A DNA stretch of 64,000 bases from Blautia schinkii DSM 10518 (GCA_000702025.1 JNKJ01000006.1:112803-176802), one strand, 5' to 3'. Shown: positions 26,315-35,243, counted from the first letter of the stretch. The notes: a model not told the origin generated them from the letters alone. Numbers and translations are program-made.

Positions 26315-26628
26315 TACTTCTTGCTGTTCAGTTCCTTCATAATGCCGAGGAGATAAGCCATCGACTTGGGATCCAGTTTCTTTCCCTCTTCGATAAATTC
26401 CTGCAGAGCCTCCGGATAAGGATTTCCTTCATCGAAGAATTCTTGCGGCGTTACGCCCAAATATTCGCAGATGTAAAAAAAGGATTGCATGGCTGGAAGT
26501 GACTTTTTATTTTCGATGTTATTGATGTAGTTGTTTGCCTGTCCCAATGACAATGACATGTCGCGTGCAGATACACCCTTTTGTAATCGCAGTTTTGCCA
26601 GCCGTTCCGGGACGAAATCTTCATACAT
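26314..26628 (-). CDS. XRE family transcriptional regulator
   Basis: 104 residues from the ATG at 26628 (GGGAGGT upstream on the minus strand). A helix-turn-helix lies at residues 8-62 (RLAKLRLQKGVSARDMSLSLGQANNYINNIENKKSLPA). A short helical C-terminal part follows (YLGVTPQEFFDEG, then KLDPKSMAYLLGIMKELN). It is divergent from the SLOG gene; the inverted repeat ACCTAA/TTAGGT (26709-26739) in that gene's promoter is a candidate operator. Confidence 0.8.
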   Translation of the reverse strand: MYEDFVPERLAKLRLQKGVSARDMSLSLGQANNYINNIENKKSLPAMQSFFYICEYLGVTPQEFFDEGNPYPEALQEFIEEGKKLDPKSMAYLLGIMKELNSKK

Positions 26629-26705
26629 TGCCTTTACCTCCCATTCTCTAATAGATTGTACCTCACACATATGATTTATTCGCAAAAATAAAAGGGGTGT
26701 TTACG

Positions 26706-26739
26706 TTGACCTAAAAAAATAAATCTATTATAATTAGGT
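26706..26739 (+). promoter_or_regulatory. Promoter and inverted repeat before the SLOG gene
   Basis: -35 TTGACC (26706-26711), 17 bp, -10 TATAAT (26729-26734). ACCTAA (26709-26714) and TTAGGT (26734-26739) form an inverted repeat spanning -35 to -10, a typical repressor site, perhaps for the divergent XRE protein. Confidence 0.65.
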
Positions 26740-26777
26740 AAGATGAAAAAATAAAACTATCGAACGAGGGAGATACA

Positions 26778-27293
26778 ATGAAAGGAAAGACATGTTGTAT
26801 TACCGGGCATAGGGATGTGCCTGATAAAGAGATTAACAGCATAAAGAAGGCTCTGCATCAGGAAATAAAAAAAGCAGTGAAGGACGGATTCACTGTCTTT
26901 CTGTCTGGTTTTGCAGATGGTGTGGATCAATATTTTGCTGAGATTGTTTTGGAACTGCAGAAAGAAAACAGGAACTTAAAACTGATTGCAGTGCTTCCAT
27001 ACCGTGGCCGTGTGAAAGGCTTGAATCACAGGGTACAAACAAGAGCTTTGCTGAGTGCCTGCTCTGAGATGGTGGTAATTCAAGAGGAATATCAGCCCAA
27101 CGTCTACTTACAGCGCAATCGGTATTTGGTCGAGCATTCAGACCGCGTGATTGCTGTGTATGATGGGAGAGAGACAGGCGGTACGGTGAAGACGATCCGT
27201 TTTGCGCACCGCTTTCATAAAGAACTGCGTGAAATTCCGGTAGGACTAAACTTGGACAAAAACAGGATAAATCTTGGATACAATAATGTATAA
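26778..27293 (+). CDS. SLOG/DUF1273 family nucleotide-binding protein (YpsA-like)
   Basis: 171 residues, RBS GAGGGAG. It begins TCCITGHRDV, has FLSGFADGVDQYFAE near residue 42 and ends with RNRYLVEHSDRVIAVYDG..GGTVKTIRFA, the Rossmann-like layout of the SLOG DUF1273 family. SLOG proteins are predicted to bind or cut nucleotide-derived ligands, and some act in stress or phage defence. It has its own promoter and is the first gene of the accessory array. A GGAGCTGC-AG-GCAGTTCC hairpin follows at 27300-27317. Confidence 0.75.
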   Translation: MKGKTCCITGHRDVPDKEINSIKKALHQEIKKAVKDGFTVFLSGFADGVDQYFAEIVLELQKENRNLKLIAVLPYRGRVKGLNHRVQTRALLSACSEMVVIQEEYQPNVYLQRNRYLVEHSDRVIAVYDGRETGGTVKTIRFAHRFHKELREIPVGLNLDKNRINLGYNNV

Positions 27294-27380
27294 AAAGAGT
27301 GGAGCTGCAGGCAGTTCCATGATATAATAAAACCTTTAAAAATGATAATTGTCTGAAAAATGATGGGATGGAGGTCATTC

Positions 27381-27728
27381 ATGAAAAAATGGTATGACGA
27401 AGAATACGAATTTGAAATTGAAGTAACAGGGTTTCTTCGTGGTGATCACACAGAGCGGTATTGCCGAAACGGAGAGGAAGTCGGAGATAAATACACCTGT
27501 ACTTATGGATGTCCTGTAAATGCGGATGGGCAAGGAATTTGTTCTAAGGTAATGATGATGCTGTTTCCTATTATGGAGGCAGTCAGAAGCGGCGGGGATT
27601 TAGAAAACATTGGCGGCAGCGGTAAATACTGCAAGAAAATCGTATGCCCGGATGGATGTGCGGTGTTCCGCTTGACAGCGAAAAAACTTGGAAATGAGAA
27701 CTTTTTTAAAGGAAAGTTTTTTGATTAG
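27381..27728 (+). CDS. TIGR04076 family protein
   Basis: 115 residues from ATG 27381 (ATGGAGGTC upstream). It carries conserved Cys residues: CRNGEEV, CTYGCPVNADGQGICS and KYCKKIVCPDGCAVFRL. This matches the small Cys-rich TIGR04076 family, whose function is unknown. Single gene with its own RBS; the next gene is 27 bp away. Confidence 0.7.
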   Translation: MKKWYDEEYEFEIEVTGFLRGDHTERYCRNGEEVGDKYTCTYGCPVNADGQGICSKVMMMLFPIMEAVRSGGDLENIGGSGKYCKKIVCPDGCAVFRLTAKKLGNENFFKGKFFD

Positions 27729-27755
27729 AAAAAGATAAAAGAAGGGAAACCGGAT

Positions 27756-28169
27756 ATGCTTGATAAAATACCAAATATGGACGATATGACCGCCCTGGTT
27801 GGACAGTCTTTATATGACGTGTGGCAAAAGCTATGCACTGCGATTGACGAGAAATACGATATGGACTGCATTTGGAACAGCGGCGGTAAGGCATGGACCT
27901 ATGAATACAAATACCGCAGGGGCGGAAAAACACTCTGCGCCCTATACGCAAGGGAGAACTGCGTTGGCTTTATGGTAATACTGGGAAAAGACGAGCGGGC
28001 GAAATTTGAAGCCGACCGAAGTGAGTATTCGGAAAGCGTTCAGAAGGTTTACGATGACTCAAAAACCTATCACGATGGGAAATGGCTGATGTTTGAGCCT
28101 GTTGACACATCTATGTTTGGAGATTTCATGCAGCTGTTGGCTGTTAAGAGAAGGCCGAACAGGAAATAA
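27756..28169 (+). CDS. DUF3788 family protein
   Basis: 137 residues. It matches the DUF3788 pattern of small proteins with a YdhG-like fold: an early LYDVWQKLCTAID, an aromatic core CIWNSGGKAWTYEYKYRRGGKTLCALYARE and a late KTYHDGKWLMFEPV. RBS AGAAGGG. Function unknown; cytosolic. It is part of the array of unrelated small genes. Confidence 0.75.
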   Translation: MLDKIPNMDDMTALVGQSLYDVWQKLCTAIDEKYDMDCIWNSGGKAWTYEYKYRRGGKTLCALYARENCVGFMVILGKDERAKFEADRSEYSESVQKVYDDSKTYHDGKWLMFEPVDTSMFGDFMQLLAVKRRPNRK

Positions 28170-28369
28170 AGGATCGTGGAGGAGAAGATGTCAAAAAATC
28201 TGAGATAAGGTTGCTGACAGCTGTGAGAACAAGGACTTGACGGACAGTATGATGATTGGCATATCGGCAATCACAAACGTGGAAGTTGATGGAGCATGAA
28301 ATACGCAAAAAAAGCTTTCGTTTTTTGTCGATAGCCAGACTGGAAACGATAAGGCAGGAGGTAGTTAAT
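28170..28369 (+). other. Intergenic stretch with decayed coding remnants
   Basis: 200 bp without an intact gene. A well-placed GTGGAGGAGAAG is followed by an ATG (28188) that reads only six codons before a stop, suggesting a degraded gene start. The frame open into the nitroreductase from 28256 has no RBS. I see no structured RNA or promoter here. Confidence 0.4.
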
Positions 28370-28963
28370 ATGATATCTGCAATTTACGAAAGGCGGAGCA
28401 CAAGAAAATTTTTAACAAGAGACATATCAAAAAGTGATATGACAGATATTATCCAAAGCGGAATGAAAGCGCCTTCGTCTAAAAACAGACAGCCCTGGAA
28501 GTACATTGTGGTACAGGGAGATGCGAAAGAAGAAATGTTAAGAGTTTTCCGTCAGGGAATTGAAAGGGAAGAAAATGAATGTGCGTTGCTGCCTCAGAGC
28601 AAACGCTATATTGCTGCGGCGAAACATACTGTTGATGTAATGGAAGCAGCACCGACAATCGTTTTCGTTGTTAATTCATTGGGAAAAAATGAAATGGGAG
28701 AAATGACACCGGAAGAACATGTTTATGAGATCTGCAATATACAGTCCATAGGCGCTTCCATACAAAATATGCTTCTTGCCGCTACGGAAAAAGGAATAGG
28801 CAGCCTTTGGATATGTGACATCTATTTCGCATATTCGGAATTATGTGAATGGCTGAATAGTGAAGGACAACTTATTGCCGCTATTGCATTTGGTTACCCG
28901 GACGAATTCCCAGAAGAAAGACCACGCAAAAAAATAGAAGATATTGTTGAGTGGAGAAGTTAA
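28370..28963 (+). CDS. Nitroreductase family protein
   Basis: 197 residues from ATG 28370 with AGGAGGT upstream. The FMN-binding nitroreductase pattern is clear: IYERRSTRKFL at the start, MKAPSSKNRQPWKYIVV near 28, SIGASIQNMLLAATEKGIGSLWI near 125 and a terminal IAFGYPDEFPEERPRKK. These enzymes reduce nitro compounds, quinones or flavins with NAD(P)H. The substrate cannot be read. It is followed by a PPOX-type flavin protein. Confidence 0.88.
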   Translation: MISAIYERRSTRKFLTRDISKSDMTDIIQSGMKAPSSKNRQPWKYIVVQGDAKEEMLRVFRQGIEREENECALLPQSKRYIAAAKHTVDVMEAAPTIVFVVNSLGKNEMGEMTPEEHVYEICNIQSIGASIQNMLLAATEKGIGSLWICDIYFAYSELCEWLNSEGQLIAAIAFGYPDEFPEERPRKKIEDIVEWRS

Positions 28964-29033
28964 GCGATATATTGTAAGAAACTTTACTAAGATAAATAGA
29001 AAATAATGATCGGTGTTAAGGAGGAATATGTTT

Positions 29034-29468
29034 ATGAGTGAAAAATTCCCGCAGGAAGCGAAAAAGATAATGGATGAAAGATTTGGGCACGATACCTTAC
29101 TGTCACTTGCCACTACGGAACAAAACATCCCATATGTGAGAACGGTAAATGCTTATTATGAGGATGGCTGTTTTTATATCATCACATATGCTGCCTCCAA
29201 CAAGATGAAGCAGATAGGTAATAACCCCATAGTAGCGGTGGCCGGCGAATGGTTTACCGCGCATGGCAAGGGGGTAAACCTTGGGTGGTTCTGCAAAAAG
29301 GAAAATCATGAAATGGCTCAAAAGCTAAGACAGGCATTCAGCGAATGGATTGATAACGGGCACAACAATTTTGATGATGAAAATACGATCATCTTATGTG
29401 TTCAATTAACAGAGGGGATTCTTTTCTCCCATGGCACGAGATATGACATAAATTTCGCTGGTAACTGA
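29034..29468 (+). CDS. Pyridoxamine 5'-phosphate oxidase-like flavin-binding protein
   Basis: 144 residues from ATG 29034 (AAGGAGGA 9 bp upstream; an ATG at 29028 is too close). It has the split-barrel pattern ATTEQNIPYVRTVNAYYEDGCFYIITYAASNKMKQI with NNPIVAVAGEWFTAHGKGVNLGW. Members bind FMN, F420 or haem. A general oxidoreductase or flavin-binding role is likely. Confidence 0.8.
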   Translation: MSEKFPQEAKKIMDERFGHDTLLSLATTEQNIPYVRTVNAYYEDGCFYIITYAASNKMKQIGNNPIVAVAGEWFTAHGKGVNLGWFCKKENHEMAQKLRQAFSEWIDNGHNNFDDENTIILCVQLTEGILFSHGTRYDINFAGN

Positions 29469-29572
29469 AGCGAACTGATAAGCTCAATCCTATTTTCTTT
29501 GCCTATGATGGCATGGAAATGATTGTGAGAACTATAAAACGCAGACAGCAGAATTGAACAGGAGGTGTTTCT

Positions 29573-30178
29573 GTGACAGAGTTAGAAAAATGTATGGCCG
29601 GCGAATTATATAATTGTCATGATGAAATCTTTCTGCAATATAAGAAGCAGGCAAAAGAGCTGCTTGACATTTATAACAGACTGACCTATGACCAGAAAGA
29701 AGAGAAGAAAGGGATTTTACATAAGCTGTTCGGCGGGATTGGAACAAACGTGTCGGTAGGGGCGCCGTTCCTGTGTGATTATGGGTGTAATATTATTACC
29801 GGCAGCAATGTGTCGATCAATATGAACTGCTCTTTTATCGACTGCAATCAGATAAAAATCGGAAATAACGTCATGATTGCTTCAAACGTGCAGATTTATA
29901 CGGCAACACATCCTGTAGAACTAAAAGAACGCCTGACTCCAGACTGGACCCCGGAGAGCGGAAAGCACTTCTGCCAGGTATATGCGCTGCCGGTTGAAAT
30001 CGGGGACGGATGCTGGATCGGCGGTGGCGTCATCATACTTCCCGGGATTAAAATCGGGGCTGGTAGTGTGATTGGAGCAGGAAGCGTTGTGACTCATGAT
30101 GTACCGCCTGATTGTGTGGCGGCCGGAAATCCATGCAGAGTGATACGCAGAATTAACGAGGAATCAGAGCATGATTAA
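29573..30178 (+). CDS. Sugar O-acetyltransferase (maltose/galactoside type, LacA/Maa)
   Basis: 201 residues, GTG start with AGGAGGTG 6 bp upstream. A left-handed beta-helix of hexapeptide repeats spans about 60-190, with the conserved TATHPVEL (catalytic His region near 115) and GDGCWIGGGVIILPGIKIG. The Maa/LacA N-terminal helical part (AGELYNCHDEIFLQYKKQAKEL) is present. It acetylates a sugar using acetyl-CoA. It overlaps the following HAD gene by 8 bp, so the two are co-translated. Confidence 0.88.
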   Translation: MTELEKCMAGELYNCHDEIFLQYKKQAKELLDIYNRLTYDQKEEKKGILHKLFGGIGTNVSVGAPFLCDYGCNIITGSNVSINMNCSFIDCNQIKIGNNVMIASNVQIYTATHPVELKERLTPDWTPESGKHFCQVYALPVEIGDGCWIGGGVIILPGIKIGAGSVIGAGSVVTHDVPPDCVAAGNPCRVIRRINEESEHD

Positions 30179-30839
30179 GTTAGTGGCGTTTGACTTGGAT
30201 GGAACAATCGGAGATACGATACCAATGTGTATAAAGGCGTTCGGACAGGCGGTATCCCCCTATGTGGGGCACATGCTGACAGACAAGGAAATTGTTGAAA
30301 CCTTTGGATTGAACGAAATTGGAATGATAAAATCCATCGTTCCGGAGAACTGGGAGCAGGCGTTACATGATTTTTATTCCCTGTATGAGAAACTGCATTA
30401 TGAATGCTCCGAACCCTATGAAGGCATCCGGGATTTGATTGCCGCTCTGCGGGCAAAAGGATTTATCCTGGCACTGATAACGGGAAAGGGCGAAAGAAGC
30501 TGCCGGATTACTTTGAATGAGTTTGGGATGGAACATGATTTTGATGAAATCCTAACGGGCAGTGAAAGTGAAAATGTTAAGGCACAGTCATTGAAGCTGT
30601 TGCTAAAAAAATATGATTTGCTTCCCGCGCAATGTGTGTATATAGGGGATGCGGTATCAGATGTGTCAGAGGCGGGAAAAGCCGGAGTCATATGCTTGTC
30701 TGCTTTGTGGGGAACAACTGTGAAGGCAGAAGAATTGAAAAGCATCAATGCCGGTTATACCTTTGAAACGGTAAGAGAATTAAAAAATTACTTGATGAAA
30801 AATACAAACCAGGAACCGGAGGAGGCGCCAATACCATGA
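30171..30839 (+). CDS. HAD family hydrolase (phosphoglycolate phosphatase-like)
   Basis: 222 residues. HAD motifs are present in order: FDLDGTIGDT (motif I, Asp8/Asp10), ALITGKGERS (motif II), a Lys region KAQSLKLLLKKY and YIGDAVSDVSEAGKAG (motif IV). The helical cap between 20 and 80 is of the phosphoglycolate phosphatase type. It overlaps the genes on both sides by 8 and 4 bp. The phosphate substrate is unknown. Confidence 0.85.
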   Translation: MIKLVAFDLDGTIGDTIPMCIKAFGQAVSPYVGHMLTDKEIVETFGLNEIGMIKSIVPENWEQALHDFYSLYEKLHYECSEPYEGIRDLIAALRAKGFILALITGKGERSCRITLNEFGMEHDFDEILTGSESENVKAQSLKLLLKKYDLLPAQCVYIGDAVSDVSEAGKAGVICLSALWGTTVKAEELKSINAGYTFETVRELKNYLMKNTNQEPEEAPIP

Positions 30840-31384
30840 AAGGATTTAACCGACAAAATCAATTATTTTCCCTTTGCGGCTTGAACTGCGGGCTTTGCCC
30901 CATGTTTTTAAATAAATATTGCCCAGGCTGCGGGGGCGGCGAGGGAAATCAGTCCTGTAAAATTGCAAGATGCAGCATGGAGCATAACAGTGTGGAATAC
31001 TGCTTTCAGTGCGATGAATACCCTTGTCCAAAATACGAGCATATGGATGACTTTGATTCCTTTATGACACACCAGGGCCGGAAATCTGATATGGAGAGGG
31101 CCCGGCAGTTGGGAATAGAAGCTTATAATGCGGAGCAGGTGGAAAAGACAAAAATACTGGACATTCTCCTGTCCGATTTTAATGACGGGCGCAAAAAGAC
31201 ACTGTTTTGTACAGCAGTATCTCTTTTGGACCTGCGAGAGCTGCAGGCGGTACTCAGGCAAATTGAGAACAGAGCCGATTTGGATACACTGACGCTCAAG
31301 GAAAAAAGCGCTTTTGCCGCAGGACTGCTTCAGGAAGCGGCAGCAAAGAACAATATTGAGTTGAAGTTGCGAAAGAAAAAGTGA
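30836..31384 (+). CDS. DUF3795 family Cys-rich protein
   Basis: 182 residues, start overlapping the HAD stop (ATGA). The N-terminal DUF3795 core is Cys-rich: CGLNCGLCPMF, CPGCGGGEGNQSCKIARC and YCFQCDEYPCPKY, likely binding a metal or Fe-S centre. A longer helical C-terminal part is present (85-182). A second, shorter DUF3795 gene occurs at 37845. Function unknown. A long GC hairpin (31460-31495) lies in the following gap. Confidence 0.8.
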   Translation: MKGFNRQNQLFSLCGLNCGLCPMFLNKYCPGCGGGEGNQSCKIARCSMEHNSVEYCFQCDEYPCPKYEHMDDFDSFMTHQGRKSDMERARQLGIEAYNAEQVEKTKILDILLSDFNDGRKKTLFCTAVSLLDLRELQAVLRQIENRADLDTLTLKEKSAFAAGLLQEAAAKNNIELKLRKKK

Positions 31385-31459
31385 GGACTTCAATACTGCA
31401 ATCATTTAATAAAGTATTGAAAAAGATAGAGAATATAGATAAATGAAAGTAATAAACGC

Positions 31460-31495
31460 CCCTTTGCAGAAAAATAAGTGATGTTCTGCGAAGGG
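31460..31495. repeat. Hairpin between DUF3795 and MBL genes
   Basis: CCCTTTGCAGAA (31460-31471) pairs with TTCTGCGAAGGG (31484-31495) with one internal mismatch. No T run follows, so a terminator is not assured; it may be a processing or regulatory structure. Confidence 0.45.
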
Positions 31496-31528
31496 AATCA
31501 GATATTAATTATGGAGGTATGCTTGCAA

Positions 31529-32290
31529 ATGGAAAAGTGGTTCACGATTGATCAGATTGATGAAGGGACATATATTATCAGCGAATACCGGCATTGGGAG
31601 GAGACGCATTGCTATCTGTTAAATGGCTCCAGCCGCAGCTTATTGATTGATACGGGTCTGGGAATCTGCAATATTTATGATGAAGTCATGAAGCTGACAA
31701 ATAAGCCTGTTACGGCCGTTGCCACCCATATTCATTGGGATCATATTGGCGGCCATAAATATTTTCCGGACTTTTATGCCCATGCGGAAGAATTGAACTG
31801 GCTGAACGGTGAGTTCCCGCTGACAATAGAAACAATCAGAGAGATGGTGGCAGACCGCTGCGATTTACCAGACGGTTACGATACAGGCACTTATGAGTTT
31901 TTCCAAGGGACGCCAACAAAGGTGCTGGAGGATGGAGAGAATATTGAATTAGGTGGACGGAATATACAGGTATTGCATACCCCGGGCCATGCTCCGGGGC
32001 ATATGTGTTTCTGGGAATCAGACAGAGGTTATCTGTTTACCGGAGACTTGGTTTACAAGGACACTTTATTTGCCTATTATCCGTCAACAGACCCGGACGC
32101 ATACCTTGCTTCTCTTGAAAAGATTTCGGAGCTTCCGGTCAAAAAGGTTTTTCCTGCGCATCATAGCTTGGATATTCAGCCGGAGATTTTAAGTAGAATG
32201 AGAAATGCGTTCAGGCAGTTACGGGAAGATGGTAAATTACATCACGGCAGCGGTACATTTGACTATGGAGATTGGGCAGTATGGCTATAA
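31529..32290 (+). CDS. Metallo-beta-lactamase fold hydrolase
   Basis: 253 residues from ATG 31529 (ATGGAGGT 9-10 bp upstream). The zinc ligands are all present: THIHWDH (HxHxDH), HTPGHAPGH, FTGDLVY and FPAHHS. This is a glyoxalase II/quorum-lactonase-like member; the substrate cannot be named. Single gene in the accessory array. Confidence 0.85.
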   Translation: MEKWFTIDQIDEGTYIISEYRHWEETHCYLLNGSSRSLLIDTGLGICNIYDEVMKLTNKPVTAVATHIHWDHIGGHKYFPDFYAHAEELNWLNGEFPLTIETIREMVADRCDLPDGYDTGTYEFFQGTPTKVLEDGENIELGGRNIQVLHTPGHAPGHMCFWESDRGYLFTGDLVYKDTLFAYYPSTDPDAYLASLEKISELPVKKVFPAHHSLDIQPEILSRMRNAFRQLREDGKLHHGSGTFDYGDWAVWL

Positions 32291-32386
32291 AGAGAAGGAA
32301 GCAGTATAATTTCATTTAGTTGTGTGCTATACAAAAGGCTTTATCAGAACTAAAGACAGCGAAAGAGGCTTGAAAGGAGCATTTAT

Positions 32387-32851
32387 ATGAAGTATGTATG
32401 TACAGTTATATCGGTAGCGGATATCAGCGCCGCAAAAAAGTTTTATGAGGAACTGTTCGGGCTAGAGGTCTATCAGGATTACGGAAAGAATATCGCTTTT
32501 ACCTGCGGTCTGGCATTACAGCAGGATTTTGACTGGCTGGTAAATATACCAAAGGAAAAAGTATTGAAGAAATCCAATAATGCAGAAGTGGTTTTTGAGG
32601 AGCAGGATTTCGATGGCTTCCTGAATAAGCTGAAAGAATACCCGGAGATTGAGTATCTGGGAGAAGTCATTGAGCATAGCTGGGGGCAGCGTGTGATCCG
32701 GTTCTACGATCTGGACGAACATCTCATAGAGGTTGGAGAGGATATGCAGATGGTAGTAAAGCGGTTCCTTGCTTCTGGAATGACGATGGAAGAAGTATCT
32801 GCGAAAATGGACGTATCCATTGAGGATTTAACAAAACTTCTAAACAACTAA
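32387..32851 (+). CDS. VOC (glyoxalase-type) family protein with C-terminal helical tail
   Basis: 154 residues, RBS AAAGGAG. The VOC beta-alpha-beta fold covers residues 1-115 (VADISAAKKFYEELFGLEVYQDYG, ending FYDLDEHLIEVGE). A 40-residue helical tail follows (GMTMEEVSAKMDVSIEDLTKLL). VOC proteins include glyoxalases, dioxygenases and thiol or antibiotic resistance proteins; which one is not clear. The gene's last 170 bp recur in degenerate form at 33450, 35041 and 35923, between other genes. Confidence 0.82.
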   Translation: MKYVCTVISVADISAAKKFYEELFGLEVYQDYGKNIAFTCGLALQQDFDWLVNIPKEKVLKKSNNAEVVFEEQDFDGFLNKLKEYPEIEYLGEVIEHSWGQRVIRFYDLDEHLIEVGEDMQMVVKRFLASGMTMEEVSAKMDVSIEDLTKLLNN

Positions 32852-32898
32852 TATATGGTAAGGGAATAAACAATCGTGATTTTGGAGGGAGAAGTGCG

Positions 32899-33429
32899 AT
32901 GTGTAAAATATTGTTAGTCAGACCGTCTAAACAATATGCAGACCAAGTTATGTCATATAAAGAAGAAATGTCAAAAAATGGAGATAGTTTTGACGGTTGT
33001 GCTGGTCTTGAAAATGTACAATCATTTGAGGAATGGATTGATTTTGAAGCAAGATTAAAAGCAAAATACAAGGACGGATATGTTCCATCAGAAGTGTTTT
33101 TGGCTATACGAAAAAAAGATAACTATGTTGTTGGCATGATTGATTTTCGACACCCATTATCCGACTTCCTCTTTAATTTTGGAGGTAATATCGGATATAG
33201 TGTTCGTCCATCGGAACGGCAGAAAGGCTATGCGTCCGAAATGTTAAGATTGATTTTACCTATCTGTCGTGAGTTTGGAGAAAGCAAAGTTTTACTAACA
33301 TGCGATAAAAAGAATGAAGCATCACAAAAAACGATTGTAAAAAATGGGGGCGTGTTGGAAAAAGAAATCCCTGATACAGTAGGACTTAGTGAAAGTGGAA
33401 TTATTCAACGATACTGGATTTCAATATAG
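32899..33429 (+). CDS. GNAT family N-acetyltransferase
   Basis: 176 residues, RBS TTGGAGGGAG. GNAT motif A is visible as NIGYSVRPSERQKGYASEMLRLIL (acetyl-CoA loop RQKGYA) and motif B as TCDKKNEASQKTIVKNGGVLEKE. The N-terminal part matches the YkwB-type (LENVQSFEEWI). Substrate unknown. It is A+T-rich compared with the ICE genes. Confidence 0.82.
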   Translation: MCKILLVRPSKQYADQVMSYKEEMSKNGDSFDGCAGLENVQSFEEWIDFEARLKAKYKDGYVPSEVFLAIRKKDNYVVGMIDFRHPLSDFLFNFGGNIGYSVRPSERQKGYASEMLRLILPICREFGESKVLLTCDKKNEASQKTIVKNGGVLEKEIPDTVGLSESGIIQRYWISI

Positions 33430-33449
33430 GCCCTCTTTCATCAATTCAA

Positions 33450-33634
33450 ATTTGTCGGTAAGTAACACAATAGAGATCTGGATGGGCATCTCATAGAGGT
33501 TGGCGAGGATATGAAAATGGTGATCAGGTGTTTTCTGGCATCAGGTATGACTATGGAAGAAGTCTCTGTGAAGATGGATGTTTCTATTGAGGATTTGACC
33601 AAACTTCTGAATACCTAATATGTGGTGAAGGAAT
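33450..33634 (+). pseudogene. VOC 3'-end remnant 1
   Basis: From GATCTGGA (33474) onward the sequence follows the end of the VOC gene at 32387, including GGCATCTCATAGAGGTTGG and the final helix up to a TAA and GGAATAAACAA. Upstream of it the VOC body is replaced by TTTGTCGGTAAGTAACACAA, a junction also found in remnants 2 and 3. There is no RBS or start. It is a diverged, truncated paralogue, not an exact duplication. Confidence 0.7.
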
Positions 33635-33664
33635 AAACAAAGCGGAAAGTTGAGAGGTAGGACA

Positions 33665-34075
33665 ATGGATTCAGTGGAGAAAATAAAATATTTCTATGAA
33701 ATTATCATATCTGAAAATCAAATTGGAAAAGTAGCAGAGTTTGTCCATGAAAAATGTTGTGTGAAAATAGGAGAAAGACTGATTCCAGTTGGCGTTGAAG
33801 GTATGAAAGAGCACATACAAGCAACAAAGCAGACATATCCCGATTATAAGATGAAGATTATTAAGCAATTTTGTGATGGTGATTATGTCATCTCTGAATT
33901 TGTAATGGAGGGTACACATAAAGGTGAATGGCTAGGAATGAAGCCAACCAACAAACGATTGGTATTTACTGGCATTAATGTTGATAAGGTAGTTGATGGG
34001 AGGATTGTGGAGCATGGAGGTGCAGTAAATACATTTGAAACTTTATTTGAAGCAGGTATGATAGGAGCAATATAA
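33665..34075 (+). CDS. NTF2/SnoaL-like ester cyclase family protein
   Basis: 136 residues from ATG 33665 (GAGAGG 8 bp upstream). The SnoaL-type cone fold is suggested by a short helix set (VEKIKYFYEII), then TYPDYKMKIIKQFCDGDYVISEFVMEGTHKGEWLG and a closing GGAVNTFETLFEAG. These small proteins are isomerases, hydrolases or cyclases; the substrate is unknown. The sequence is A+T-rich. Confidence 0.75.
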   Translation: MDSVEKIKYFYEIIISENQIGKVAEFVHEKCCVKIGERLIPVGVEGMKEHIQATKQTYPDYKMKIIKQFCDGDYVISEFVMEGTHKGEWLGMKPTNKRLVFTGINVDKVVDGRIVEHGGAVNTFETLFEAGMIGAI

Positions 34076-34114
34076 TTTTGAAACGTGAAATCAGAATTTG
34101 AAAGAGGTCAATTT

Positions 34115-34519
34115 ATGAATATCGAGTATAAGAAAACAAAAGTTTTTACTGCCGCAGAGCTGCAAGGATTGTTTTTGTCTGTCGAATGGGAATCCGGAAA
34201 TTATCCTGAAAAACTTGTTCGTGCTATGCAAAATTCCTCTCATGTAATTTCGGCATGGGATGGAAATAAACTGGTAGGTCTTGTTCGTGCATTGGATGAT
34301 GGTGAAACGGTTGCTTTTTTGCATTATCTTTTGGTAGACCCGTCATATCAAGGGCTACATATTGGAAATGAACTGATGAAGCGGATTATGAGCTGCTTTG
34401 AAAGCCTTTTATATGTAAAGGTTATGCCGTCTGACCCGAAAACGATTCCATTTTATGAACGGTATGGTTTTCAGCAATACAACAATTACTCGGCGATGGT
34501 ACGAAAACACTTTGTGTAA
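34115..34519 (+). CDS. GNAT family N-acetyltransferase
   Basis: 134 residues from ATG 34115 (AAAGAGG upstream). Motif A LVDPSYQGLHIGNELMKRI contains the acyl-CoA loop (QGLHIG), followed by PSDPKTIPFYERYGFQQYN. Small single-domain acetyltransferase of unknown substrate, the second GNAT in this array. Confidence 0.85.
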   Translation: MNIEYKKTKVFTAAELQGLFLSVEWESGNYPEKLVRAMQNSSHVISAWDGNKLVGLVRALDDGETVAFLHYLLVDPSYQGLHIGNELMKRIMSCFESLLYVKVMPSDPKTIPFYERYGFQQYNNYSAMVRKHFV

Positions 34520-34583
34520 TGTGATAACTACCAGTTTGTCTATAAATTGACCAAAACAAAAAACGAAAGGCATGGGCATTGCT

Positions 34584-35033
34584 ATGTCAATGAATACAGC
34601 AGAAACATTTGAATTGCTATTTGATAAAAATAATAAAGTGGCATACAAGGCGTTACAGGAATTACAAAAAGAAAGTGAGGAAACAGACCATGGCTATCCT
34701 TATATGGACAGATTGAGCGATATGCTTAACAGCGATAATTCCTATATACGTACAAGAGGCATTATCTTGATTGCTTATAATGCGAAATGGGATAAAGACT
34801 ATAAGATTGATGAAGTAATTGACGATTATTTGAAACATATAACAGATGTGAAACCGATCACGGCAAGGCAGTGTATAGAGCTATTGCCGGTCATCGCAGA
34901 GAATAAGCTGGAACTAAAAAATGATATCCTTTCAGCATTACAGAAGGCAGACATATCTTTTTACGATGACAGTATGCAACCGTTAGTTTATAAGGATATT
35001 CAAAAAGCATTGAAAGAAATACAGAAGTTATAG
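34584..35033 (+). CDS. HEAT-repeat-like helical protein
   Basis: 149 residues; ATG 34584 preferred, ATG 34572 lies directly on the GAAAGG RBS. All-helical with a HEAT/SufBD-like rhythm (VAYKALQELQKESEE, YMDRLSDMLNSDNSYIRTRGIILIAYNAKWD, ITARQCIELLPVI, KNDILSALQKADIS). Homologues are annotated as SufBD-like or HEAT proteins. Function unknown. VOC remnant 2 starts 7 bp after the stop. Confidence 0.6.
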   Translation: MSMNTAETFELLFDKNNKVAYKALQELQKESEETDHGYPYMDRLSDMLNSDNSYIRTRGIILIAYNAKWDKDYKIDEVIDDYLKHITDVKPITARQCIELLPVIAENKLELKNDILSALQKADISFYDDSMQPLVYKDIQKALKEIQKL

Positions 35034-35040
35034 ATCCAGG

Positions 35041-35229
35041 TTTGTCGGTGAGTAACACAACAGAGATCCTGGGCATCTCATAGGGGTTGGTGGGGATATG
35101 AAAATGGTGGTCAGACGTTTTTTGGATACCGGCATGACGATGGAGGAAGTGTCGGAAAGAATGAATGTTCCCATCGGGGATTTAGAAAGGCTGCTGAACA
35201 GCTGAATGTGAAATAAAATCAGAAGTTGG
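35041..35229 (+). pseudogene. VOC 3'-end remnant 2
   Basis: Begins with TTTGTCGGTGAGTAACACAA like remnant 1, then AGAGATC and the diverged VOC end (GGGCATCTCATAGGGGTTGG, then ATGACGATGGAGGAAGTGTC) up to TGA at 35203. Four bases are missing after AGAGATC relative to remnant 1, so no frame is kept. The following AATCAGAAGTTG is shared with remnant 3. Confidence 0.7.
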
Positions 35230-35243
35230 AGGAAAATGTATCT